From contig CALDWW010000004.1 of assembly GCA_937924335.1 (NCBI GenBank), positions 1-64,000 on the forward strand: 64,000 nucleotides of DNA, read 5' to 3'. The notes beneath the pieces were generated by a model. The model ran no database searches and was not told where the DNA came from. It worked only from the letters and a program-made list of their open reading frames with translations. Position 1 is the stretch's first letter. The number at the start of each line of letters is the position of its first letter. Positions 45,993 to 53,454 of the stretch are shown piece after piece. The translations under genes and the position numbers were made by a program. The DNA comes from an uncultured Gammaproteobacteria bacterium (lineage in GTDB: Bacteria > Pseudomonadota > Gammaproteobacteria > Steroidobacterales > XN24).

Positions 45993-47879
45993 CTAGCGCA
46001 GGTCACCACGAAGCGCCACGACGCGTTTGCGCAGGTCCTCTACCGAGGCCTCTTCCGGCGGAACAGGTTCGCCGACCCGCAGAGCGATTCGCGCCCTGCG
46101 AAGCCGGGGAAGACGCGCGAGCGGCTTGCCGCCGCGCATGCTGAAGATGCTTTCCCACAATCCCTGCAGCGCTATCGGCACGACCGGTACCGGATTCCTT
46201 CCGATGATCTTCTCGATCCCTCCCCTGAACTCGCCAATCTCGCCATCCAGCGTCAGCTTTCCTTCGGGGAAGATCCCTACGATACGACCTTCGGACAACT
46301 CCTGCGCGACCTGGTCGAACGCGTACTTCAGTCCTTCCGGATCCTGCTTGGCCGAAACGATCGGGATGGCTTTCGCCAATCCGAATACAGACTTGAGAAC
46401 CGGGATCTGGAAGATCCTCTTGTGCATCACGAAACGGACCGGCCGACGGATCTTCGCGCCGATCACGAGGGCATCCATATAACTGACGTGGTTGCAGACG
46501 AGCACGGCGGGGCCTTCTGCCGGCACGCGTTCCAGATCTGACGCGTCCATCCTGTAGACGGTGTGCACCAGCAGCCACATTACGAGCCGCAGCAGGAACT
46601 CCGGAAGAAGCAGGAAGATATAGACGGCGACGCAAGCCTGCATCAGCGTCGCGATGAGAACGATGGCATGTACAGAAAGACCCTCGTGGAGAAGCCATTG
46701 GGCGCCTGCCAGCGCGACTCCGATAAATGCCAGGTTGTAGAAGTACATCCCGCCCAGGATCCGACCTACCTGATCATGCGGCGCGATCTGCTGGATCAAT
46801 GCATAGAGGGGCACGACGAACAGGCCTGCCGACACCCCGAACACAGACAGGTCGATCAGGCAGCGAAGATAAGTGGGCGTCAGGAAGAGTTCGCGTAGCC
46901 CGACCGCGGCCAGCGGGGCCGCCTGCGGCGAATTCAGGTAGAAATCTACACCAGCAAGGGTCATGCCTATGGCGCCCAGAGGTACCAGTCCCAGCTCCAC
47001 GCGCCTTCCCGAAGCCGGGTGGCACAACAGTGAGCCGATGATCATTGCGGTTGCCGGTGTCAGCTGCAGGAGGGCCACGGCGTTTCCCTGGGCGCCGATG
47101 ACCTCGACCGCATAGGCCGGGAGATTCATGATGTAGATGAGGTTGGTAAACCAGAACCAGCTGACGCCGAGGATGGCCAGAAAAATGCCTCGACTCCTGA
47201 GCGCTGTCACAAGCGTGCGGCGCAGCGCTTCCAATGGCCGCCAGGCGATGTCCAGGTTTGGTGACGGTGCGGGCGATCTCGGGACCGCAAATGCCGCGGC
47301 CAGGCCCAGCAATGCCGAGACAACCAGAGCCGGCAAGAGTATGCGCTGTACGTCCCAGTGGCCAGCGACGGTCATCAGCATGAGCGTCATTGCAAGGACC
47401 ATGGCGATCTGCCGCGCGGCCGACATCAGCCCGTTGCCGGCCGTCAGCTCCGTGTCACCCAGATGCTGCCGTAATAGCGCGCCCTGCGCGGGGCCGAATA
47501 TCGTTGCCTGCATACCGGCGACCGCGACAGCGGCCAGCACCAGCGCGGGGCGATCCGTGACGAGGCCGTAGATCGCGCTCAGACCGGAGAGGAGGCCAAG
47601 GCTCTGGCAAATCCTGAGAACGATGGCGCGGTCCAGTCTGTCAGTCAGTTGCCCGCCGATTACGGCCATCATCAACGCGGGTAGCGCGAACCAGACAAGC
47701 GCCTCGCCGCGCAGGCCGGCATCTCCAAGAACCGCATAGGCTCCGCCACTGACGACCCACAGAGTCGCCGCCCGCAGTAGCTGACTATTGAACGAATTGG
47801 TCAGCTGGCAGAGCCACAATGGACCGATGCGCCTCTCGACGAGAAGCGGTAGCTGTTTCCCCTTGGTTTCGATCGTCAC
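45993..47879 (-). CDS. MFS transporter fused to a PlsC-type acyltransferase
   Basis: Fusion of 628 residues. GTG 47879 follows GGGGAG at a good distance; the frame continues upstream but without an SD. Residues about 1-400 form a 12-helix MFS domain of the lysophospholipid flippase (LplT) type. Residues about 440-625 form an acyltransferase with NHVSYMD (HX4D) and FPEGKLT. The expected role is inward flipping and re-acylation of lysophospholipids. Related proteins often carry a third acyl-ACP synthetase domain, missing here. It lies 16 bases after cardiolipin synthase, so it is part of a phospholipid operon. Confidence 0.9.
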   Translation of the reverse strand: MTIETKGKQLPLLVERRIGPLWLCQLTNSFNSQLLRAATLWVVSGGAYAVLGDAGLRGEALVWFALPALMMAVIGGQLTDRLDRAIVLRICQSLGLLSGLSAIYGLVTDRPALVLAAVAVAGMQATIFGPAQGALLRQHLGDTELTAGNGLMSAARQIAMVLAMTLMLMTVAGHWDVQRILLPALVVSALLGLAAAFAVPRSPAPSPNLDIAWRPLEALRRTLVTALRSRGIFLAILGVSWFWFTNLIYIMNLPAYAVEVIGAQGNAVALLQLTPATAMIIGSLLCHPASGRRVELGLVPLGAIGMTLAGVDFYLNSPQAAPLAAVGLRELFLTPTYLRCLIDLSVFGVSAGLFVVPLYALIQQIAPHDQVGRILGGMYFYNLAFIGVALAGAQWLLHEGLSVHAIVLIATLMQACVAVYIFLLLPEFLLRLVMWLLVHTVYRMDASDLERVPAEGPAVLVCNHVSYMDALVIGAKIRRPVRFVMHKRIFQIPVLKSVFGLAKAIPIVSAKQDPEGLKYAFDQVAQELSEGRIVGIFPEGKLTLDGEIGEFRGGIEKIIGRNPVPVVPIALQGLWESIFSMRGGKPLARLPRLRRARIALRVGEPVPPEEASVEDLRKRVVALRGDLR

Positions 47880-47895
47880 TGGCTCCCCGGCGGTG

Positions 47896-49308
47896 TCACA
47901 AGTATGGAGAGAACAACCACACGAAGGCATCCCTGAACCGCTGGAGCAACGGACGTCCATCCATTTCCTCCAGCGTGACCTCCCTGGATTGGCCGCGCGC
48001 GGTAAGGCAATGATCTACCAAACGGGCGGTCAGCGCAGCGTCGAAGATCTCGATAGCCAGCTCGAAATTGAGTCGCAGGCTGCGTGGATCCAGGTTCGCC
48101 GAGCCGACCTGGACGTAGCCATCGTCTATGATAAAGAGCTTGGAGTGATCAAACGTCCCGGGTTGATAGAACACTTTGACACCCCAGCGCAGTAATTCCC
48201 ACAGCATGTTGCGCGTGGCCCAGTGGACATAAGGCAGATTGTTATTCGCGGGCAGGATGATGGAGACGTCGACCCCTCTCAGCGCTGCCGAGACCAGGCC
48301 GCCGATCAGCTCGCGGGGCGGCAGGAAATAGGGGGTCTTGATCAGGATCCGCCGTTGCGCGGTAGACGCCGCCGCAGTGAGTACTGTCGTGAGCTTGTCC
48401 ATATCCTCACCGGGTCCGTCAGTGAGTACCCGACACGAGGCCGAGCCCCGCTCCGCAGGTCTGACCAGATCCGTATCCGGCAGCTCCCCGCCAGCACGCT
48501 CCCAGTCATCGAAAAAAGCCTGTTCCAGCTGCGCCGCTACCGGCCCGTCGAAACGGAAGTGCAGATCCAGCACCGAAGAGCCCCGTGGACGATCCCGCAG
48601 GTGGCGGTCGCCGATGTTCATGCCGCCTGCGAATGCGGTCGTCCGGTCGATGACGAGTATCTTGCGATGATTGCGCAGATTGAACTGAATCGACGGCGGA
48701 AAGAGCTGCGGTGGCGAGAAGCGCAAGACCGGGACGCCCCGCTTGCGTAGTTGCCGGCTGGCACGTGGCCATGAGTAGAGCTCCCCGATGCCGTCGACGA
48801 GCACGTGGACGTCAACGTCCCGTGCGACGGCGGCCGCCAGCGCCTCGATGAACGCCGCACCTGATGCGTCCGTATCGAAGATGTAGCTGCTGAGGCAGAC
48901 CCTGCTGCGGGCCCGCCCTATGGCCTCGAGCATCTCCGGATAAGCCTGTTCGCCGTTGTGCAGCTCCCGTGCATCGTTCCCTGGCAACAAGGGCCACCCC
49001 TGGAGCGTGGCTGAGAGGTTCGCAAGAGGCGCAAGGGGGCCACTGATGCTGTCGGTGTCACTACCCCGGCAATCCTGGGGCGAACCAGGGATGTTGCGTT
49101 CCTGGAGCTCGAGGCGCCGCGCACGGCTATGGACCCGATTGATTCCGAACAGGGTGTAGAGCAAGGCACCGATCAGCGGCACCATGATGCACATGGCGCA
49201 CCAGCCCAGAGCAGCCCGGGGGTCGCGCTTGTGAAGCAGAGCATGGATCGCGGATGCGAAGCCGGCCAGCGTTACGAGGCTGGCGATGGCTGTCTGCCAT
49301 AGGGTCAC
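47896..49308 (-). CDS. cls: Cardiolipin synthase
   Basis: Membrane-bound phospholipase-D-family enzyme joining phosphatidylglycerol molecules to cardiolipin. About 470 residues from GTG 49308; GTG 49371 also possible. Two N-terminal helices (TAIASLVTLAGFASAI and WCAMCIMVPLIGALLYTLFG) precede two HKD motifs, NHRKILVIDRTTAFAGGMN and FDHSKLFIIDDGYVQVGSAN. Upstream is a divergent promoter region shared with the DUF3149 gene; downstream is the MFS-PlsC fusion. Confidence 0.93.
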   Translation of the reverse strand: MTLWQTAIASLVTLAGFASAIHALLHKRDPRAALGWCAMCIMVPLIGALLYTLFGINRVHSRARRLELQERNIPGSPQDCRGSDTDSISGPLAPLANLSATLQGWPLLPGNDARELHNGEQAYPEMLEAIGRARSRVCLSSYIFDTDASGAAFIEALAAAVARDVDVHVLVDGIGELYSWPRASRQLRKRGVPVLRFSPPQLFPPSIQFNLRNHRKILVIDRTTAFAGGMNIGDRHLRDRPRGSSVLDLHFRFDGPVAAQLEQAFFDDWERAGGELPDTDLVRPAERGSASCRVLTDGPGEDMDKLTTVLTAAASTAQRRILIKTPYFLPPRELIGGLVSAALRGVDVSIILPANNNLPYVHWATRNMLWELLRWGVKVFYQPGTFDHSKLFIIDDGYVQVGSANLDPRSLRLNFELAIEIFDAALTARLVDHCLTARGQSREVTLEEMDGRPLLQRFRDAFVWLFSPYL

Positions 49309-49358
49309 TGGAGGCGCTCCCTTCAGAATTACCGTTGGACGGGTCGGGCTGGTCGCAG

Positions 49359-49372
49359 CCGAGACTAGCACA
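49359..49372 (-). promoter_or_regulatory. Extended -10 element facing cls
   Basis: On the minus strand TGTGCTAGTCTCGG contains TG-C-TAGTCT, an extended -10 pattern. It matches 13 of 14 bases with the opposite-facing copy at 49415-49428. If used, the leaderless-looking GTG 49371 would be excluded as the cls start. Confidence 0.45.
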
Positions 49373-49414
49373 AGCCACCGTGGGCGCCGTCGACCTACGA
49401 AACACCACTGCTCC

Positions 49415-49428
49415 TGTGCTAGCCTCGG
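49415..49428 (+). promoter_or_regulatory. Extended -10 element facing the DUF3149 gene
   Basis: TGTGCTAGCCTCGG, with TG-C-TAGCCT, 33 bases before the ATG at 49461. Mirror image of the cls element, 42 bases apart. No good -35 is seen, as allowed for extended -10 promoters. Confidence 0.45.
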
Positions 49429-49460
49429 GATGGCGTAATCGTTTCCGGCCAGGAGGTCTC

Positions 49461-49595
49461 ATGACTGAGTGGACAGACTTGCTGTTGGGCACTCCCTATG
49501 GATTGGGCGCACTGGTCGTCATCCTTGTGATGTTGGGGATAGGCGGCTACCTCGCCTGGTTCTTTATTACCCGTTCTGGCTCCGGCTCTGGCTAG
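49461..49595 (+). CDS. DUF3149 small membrane protein
   Basis: A 44-residue protein with a perfect AGGAGG six bases before ATG 49461. One helix (ALVVILVMLGIGGYLAWFFI) ends in a Gly/Ser tail. The N-terminus MTEWTDLLLGTPYGLG is typical of DUF3149. It sits one base before the possible start of the aminopeptidase gene, so probably co-transcribed. Confidence 0.85.
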   Translation: MTEWTDLLLGTPYGLGALVVILVMLGIGGYLAWFFITRSGSGSG

Positions 49596-49596
49596 G

Positions 49597-50571
49597 GTGG
49601 AGGCAGTGAGCGGGGAACACCGTCCGAGGGGGCTATACCCGGAGATTGAGTCCTTCAATGATGGAATCCTCCCGGTATCCGAGGCCCACCGGATTTTCTA
49701 CGAGGAATGCGGTAACCCGGACGGCAAGCCTGTTGTCTTCGTCCATGGTGGCCCTGGCGCCGGGTGCGACAAACGCGCCCGCCGGTTCTTCGATCCGGAT
49801 GTTTACCGGATCATTCTGTTCGATCAGCGTGGCTGCGGCCGCAGCAAGCCGCACGCGCGGCTCGAGGACAACACCACCTGGCACCTGTGCGCCGACATGG
49901 AGCGCCTCCGGGAGCACCTGAACGTCACGGCCTGGCAGGTTTTCGGAGGATCCTGGGGCAGCACGCTGGCATTAGCCTACGCCCAGCACCACGCCGACAA
50001 AGTCACGGAACTCGTGCTCAGGGGGATCTTCCTCGGCCGGCAGCGAGAGATCCGCTGGCTCTACCAGTCAGGCGCCAGCGAACTGTTTCCGGATGTCTGG
50101 GAATCCTATCTCGCACCCATCCCGGAAGCGGAACGGCACGATTTGCTCAGTGCCTACCATAGACGCCTGACCGGGTCCGACAGCGACGTCGCTGTTGAAG
50201 CCGCCAAGGCCTGGTCGACCTGGGAGGGCGCGACCAGTTTCCTGCTAACGGACCGCAGCTATGTGGACCACTTTTCCGATCCGGAATTCGCTCTCGCGCT
50301 TGCTCGTATCGAATGTCACTATTTCGTCAACGGCTGTTTTCTTGGCAGCGATGATCAGTTGATTCGCGGGATCGATCTGATCCGTCACATACCCACTGTC
50401 ATCGTCCAGGGCCGCTACGATGTCGTATGTCCCGTTCGCTCTGCCTGGGATCTGCATACAGCCTGGCCGGAGGCGGACCTTCGGATTACTCCGGATGCGG
50501 GTCACTCGGCGCTCGAGAAGAGCAACGCTGCGGCACTCGTGGAAGCCACGGACGGGTTTCGCGGCAGCTGA
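49597..50571 (+). CDS. pip: Prolyl aminopeptidase
   Basis: Cytoplasmic serine peptidase (S33, alpha/beta hydrolase) releasing N-terminal proline. 324 residues from GTG 49597; GTG 49606 is an alternative. Features: HGGPGAGCD oxyanion region, FDQRGCGRS, nucleophile Ser in GGSWGSTLAL, and the Asp/His pair in GRYDVVCP and DAGHSA. Confidence 0.93.
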   Translation: MEAVSGEHRPRGLYPEIESFNDGILPVSEAHRIFYEECGNPDGKPVVFVHGGPGAGCDKRARRFFDPDVYRIILFDQRGCGRSKPHARLEDNTTWHLCADMERLREHLNVTAWQVFGGSWGSTLALAYAQHHADKVTELVLRGIFLGRQREIRWLYQSGASELFPDVWESYLAPIPEAERHDLLSAYHRRLTGSDSDVAVEAAKAWSTWEGATSFLLTDRSYVDHFSDPEFALALARIECHYFVNGCFLGSDDQLIRGIDLIRHIPTVIVQGRYDVVCPVRSAWDLHTAWPEADLRITPDAGHSALEKSNAAALVEATDGFRGS

Positions 50572-50608
50572 GTGTCGGGCTGCCCCGGATAGCTTCAGCT
50601 CGCCGCGG

Positions 50609-51316
50609 CTAATCCCCGCCGTTAAGTTCGAAAGCGCTGTATTGCTCCAGCACCCGCATCTCTCCCTCGGGGAAGCTGACAATCTGAACCCGTCTGACCG
50701 GAAGCCCGGTGTCCGCGTCTATCCACAGCTCTGCTAATCCGGACGGCTTCCCGCCCACGACGACGGTGAATCTGAAGGCCCGCGCGGTCACGCCACCGAG
50801 CGCCTGTGGCTCGCCCAGCGTGATGCCCGACGCTTCGACCCACTCTCTGGCAGTGCCGTTCGTCGCGTCCGGCGGATAGCCGGCTGACAGCATGGCCAGA
50901 TTATGCAGCAGACCCATGCGTGTAAATCCGACCAGCAGGCCTTCGGCCAGAGCATCTGGTCGGGCCGTCTCGAACGACTGTTCACCATTGCCACCGGTTA
51001 GCGCGTCTGGCGAGGCATCCAGCCGAAGATTGGCGGCTGTGCCGGCAAAGGAGCCGTCGGCGCGAATTTTGGCCTGGCCCGAGTGGCCGATCGCCGCTTG
51101 CCCCGACAGTGCCGAATCCACGGCCCCGGTAGAGCGGATGTCGAATCGGATCGTGACCTGGTCGGCACCTAGGAGACGATTCTCCAGTTGCTCGAACTCG
51201 GACGCGGCGTCGCCTGCAAGGGCGACGCCGGCTGTCGAAACACCGATGATGATCATCGCCGACCACAGCAGGTCGCGCAGTCTGCCGGATGCCGATCCCG
51301 TGGCGGCGGGACTCAC
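50609..51316 (-). CDS. Secreted LolA-like/DUF2092-type protein
   Basis: Exported protein of 235 residues starting GTG 51316, whose GTGA overlaps the aldolase stop. Signal peptide about residues 17-35 (LWSAMIIIGVSTAGVALA). The mature part has the layout of LolA/DUF2092 beta sheets (QVTIRFDIRSTG, IRADGSFAGTAANLRL, LPVRRVQIVSFPEG). Likely periplasmic, with a hydrophobic-ligand fold. Exact role unknown. Confidence 0.65.
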   Translation of the reverse strand: MSPAATGSASGRLRDLLWSAMIIIGVSTAGVALAGDAASEFEQLENRLLGADQVTIRFDIRSTGAVDSALSGQAAIGHSGQAKIRADGSFAGTAANLRLDASPDALTGGNGEQSFETARPDALAEGLLVGFTRMGLLHNLAMLSAGYPPDATNGTAREWVEASGITLGEPQALGGVTARAFRFTVVVGGKPSGLAELWIDADTGLPVRRVQIVSFPEGEMRVLEQYSAFELNGGD

Positions 51317-52416
51317 AGCCTGTTGATACAGTTCAGATCAGCAAATGCGACCTTCAGGCGTTCGATCATCGATTGCTCGCCGCGACGTAACCAGGCGCGT
51401 GGGTCGTAGTATTTCTTGTTGGGCTTGTCGTCGCCTTCCGGATTACCGATCTGTCCCTGCAGATAGGCCTCGAACTCCGAGTAGTACTCTTTGACGCCCT
51501 TCCACGTCGCCCACTGGGTGTCGGTGTCGATGTTCATCTTTATGACCCCGTAGGAGATCGCTTCTTCAATCTTCTCCGGTTCCGAACCAGACCCTCCGTG
51601 GAACACGAAGCTGACCGGCTTCGGACCGGTGCCGCGCTTGTCGATGATGTAATCCTGAGAGTTCTTCAGGATGGCCGGCGTCAGGTGGACGTTGCCCGGT
51701 TTGTAGACGCCGTGCACGTTGCCAAAGCTCGCTGCGATAGTGAAGTTCGGACTGATCGCCGACATGATCTGGTAGGCGTAATCGACATCCTCGGGCTGTG
51801 TATAGAGCGCGGAGTTATCGACGTCCGTATTGTCGATACCGTCTTCCTCGCCGCCGGTGACGCCCAGTTCGATCTCGAGGGACATCCCGATCTTGCTCAT
51901 GCGTTCGTGATAGCGCGCACAGGTCTCCACGTTCTCTTCCAGCGGCTGGGCTGACAGATCGATCATGTGAGAGCTGAATAACGGTACGCCGTGTTGCTCG
52001 AAGTACCGTTCGCCGGCTTCTACCATCCCATCCACCCAGGGCAGGTGCTTCTTGGCGCAGTGATCGGTATGCAGGATGACCGGTACCCCGTAGGCGGGAG
52101 CCACTTCACGAATGTAGTTGGCAGCCGCTACGCAACCTCTGACCGAGGTCTGCATATTCTCGTTGGGAAGCGTCTTGCCGACAAAGAAAGCACCGCCGCT
52201 GTTGGAGAACTGGACGATGACCGGAGAGTTGACCGCGCTGGCAGCCTCGAGCACGGCATTAACTGAGTTGGAACCGACGCAGTTGACTGCGGGCAGAGCG
52301 AAGCCCTGCTCTTTGGCGACCCGGTAGATTTCCGAGACCGCATCGCCGGTGGCGACTCCGGGTCCGGCTACGGAGGAAATCGTTTCGCCAGTGGATGCGG
52401 AAGCTTCTTGTGACAT
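51313..52416 (-). CDS. fbaA: Class II fructose-bisphosphate aldolase
   Basis: Zinc-dependent aldolase of glycolysis/gluconeogenesis, 367 residues, class IIa. Zinc-binding and catalytic segments are VILHTDHCAKKHLPW, ASFGNVHGVYKPGNV and FHGGSGS. The N-terminal ~20 residues (Ser/Thr/Gly) are longer than usual. TATAGT on the minus strand near 52535 could be its -10, inside the end of the upstream gene. Confidence 0.96.
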   Translation of the reverse strand: MSQEASASTGETISSVAGPGVATGDAVSEIYRVAKEQGFALPAVNCVGSNSVNAVLEAASAVNSPVIVQFSNSGGAFFVGKTLPNENMQTSVRGCVAAANYIREVAPAYGVPVILHTDHCAKKHLPWVDGMVEAGERYFEQHGVPLFSSHMIDLSAQPLEENVETCARYHERMSKIGMSLEIELGVTGGEEDGIDNTDVDNSALYTQPEDVDYAYQIMSAISPNFTIAASFGNVHGVYKPGNVHLTPAILKNSQDYIIDKRGTGPKPVSFVFHGGSGSEPEKIEEAISYGVIKMNIDTDTQWATWKGVKEYYSEFEAYLQGQIGNPEGDDKPNKKYYDPRAWLRRGEQSMIERLKVAFADLNCINRL

Positions 52417-52520
52417 GGTTTGCTCCTCGTTGATCGGTGGCGTCCCGTGGTCCGGGACACGATCCGTTACCGTACCGGGTGGTGCGGCACGGCGAAAACA
52501 GTTGCCAGGATTGCGACTGG

Positions 52521-53276
52521 TCAGAACGTTACTATAGCAGCCTGTAGAGCTTCAGTGGCCGCGGCATGGTGGTGATGTTCCCCGCCGCCGGCGACATGAC
52601 TGAGTGGTCCCAGTGCGGTCCATACGCCGAACGCGACCAGGACAAATCCGCCAAGCAAGCGGACCGAGGGATTCGCCGTGGCGAGTTTCATCCGGGTGGC
52701 CACAAGTCCCGTCAAGGTCATGGCGGGCAGGGTCCCCAATCCGAACATGGCCATGAGGGTCGCCGACTCGAGCGGGTCCCCCCCTATCAGGGCCAACAGC
52801 AGGATGCTGTACACCAGCCCGCAGGGCAGCCAGCCCCACAAAATACCCAGCAGCAGGGCCCCTCCCGCCGACCGGACGGGCAGGAGCCGTTTTGCGAGCG
52901 GCGCGATTCGGGCCCAGAACCGCGCACCGCTTTGCTCGACGAAGCGCAACAACGGCCATCGGAAGGCGATCTGCAGGCCGATCAGCACCATCAGCAGGCC
53001 GGTGATCCCCCGCGCCAGCGCGGCCCACAACGGAACGTTCACCGCCGCGGCGATGCCGGCCCCCACCAACCCTGCGATAGCCCCGATGATCGCATAACCG
53101 ATGATTCGACCCAGGTTAAACAGTACCGTCAGTCCCAGCATTCCACCGCGCGTGTCAGCGGCGGCGCGGGCGCTGGCGCCGAGGGCGCCGGCGATCCCAC
53201 CGCACATGCCGAGGCAGTGGGTACTACCCAGCACGCCGGCCGCAAGCGCGGTCAGCAGGGTGAGCTCATCGCTCAT
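52521..53276 (-). CDS. TauE/SafE-type membrane protein of the cbb3 assembly cluster
   Basis: Membrane protein of 251 residues with six to seven helices. The N-terminus has GSTHCLGMCGGIAGALG, the Cys-containing motif of the SafE/CcoA-adjacent proteins commonly found after ccoS; GILWGWLPCGLVYSILLLA is the other conserved piece. The C-terminus is His-rich (GGGEHHHHAAAT), suggesting metal binding. It overlaps the end of ccoS by 11 bases. A role in copper or small-molecule handling for oxidase assembly is inferred. Confidence 0.85.
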   Translation of the reverse strand: MSDELTLLTALAAGVLGSTHCLGMCGGIAGALGASARAAADTRGGMLGLTVLFNLGRIIGYAIIGAIAGLVGAGIAAAVNVPLWAALARGITGLLMVLIGLQIAFRWPLLRFVEQSGARFWARIAPLAKRLLPVRSAGGALLLGILWGWLPCGLVYSILLLALIGGDPLESATLMAMFGLGTLPAMTLTGLVATRMKLATANPSVRLLGGFVLVAFGVWTALGPLSHVAGGGEHHHHAAATEALQAAIVTF

Positions 53277-53454
53277 CGTCGTCGACCTCCTTACCCGGCT
53301 GCTGCGGAGGCCTGCGGTCGTCGTCCATCAATATCCTCCAGGCAGGCGTCTCCAGGTCGTCGAACTGGCCGCTTCCGGCGGCCCAGAAGAACGCCCAGAT
53401 ACCCAAGCCCACGACGACAAGTCCCAACGGGATGAGTACGAAGATGATGCTCAT
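53266..53454 (-). CDS. ccoS: cbb3 oxidase maturation protein CcoS
   Basis: Small membrane protein of 62 residues: one helix (IFVLIPLGLVVVGLGIWAFFWA) followed by SGQFDDLETPAWRILMDD, the CcoS signature. Needed for cofactor insertion into cbb3 oxidase. ATGA overlap with ccoI. Confidence 0.95.
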   Translation of the reverse strand: MSIIFVLIPLGLVVVGLGIWAFFWAAGSGQFDDLETPAWRILMDDDRRPPQQPGKEVDDDER

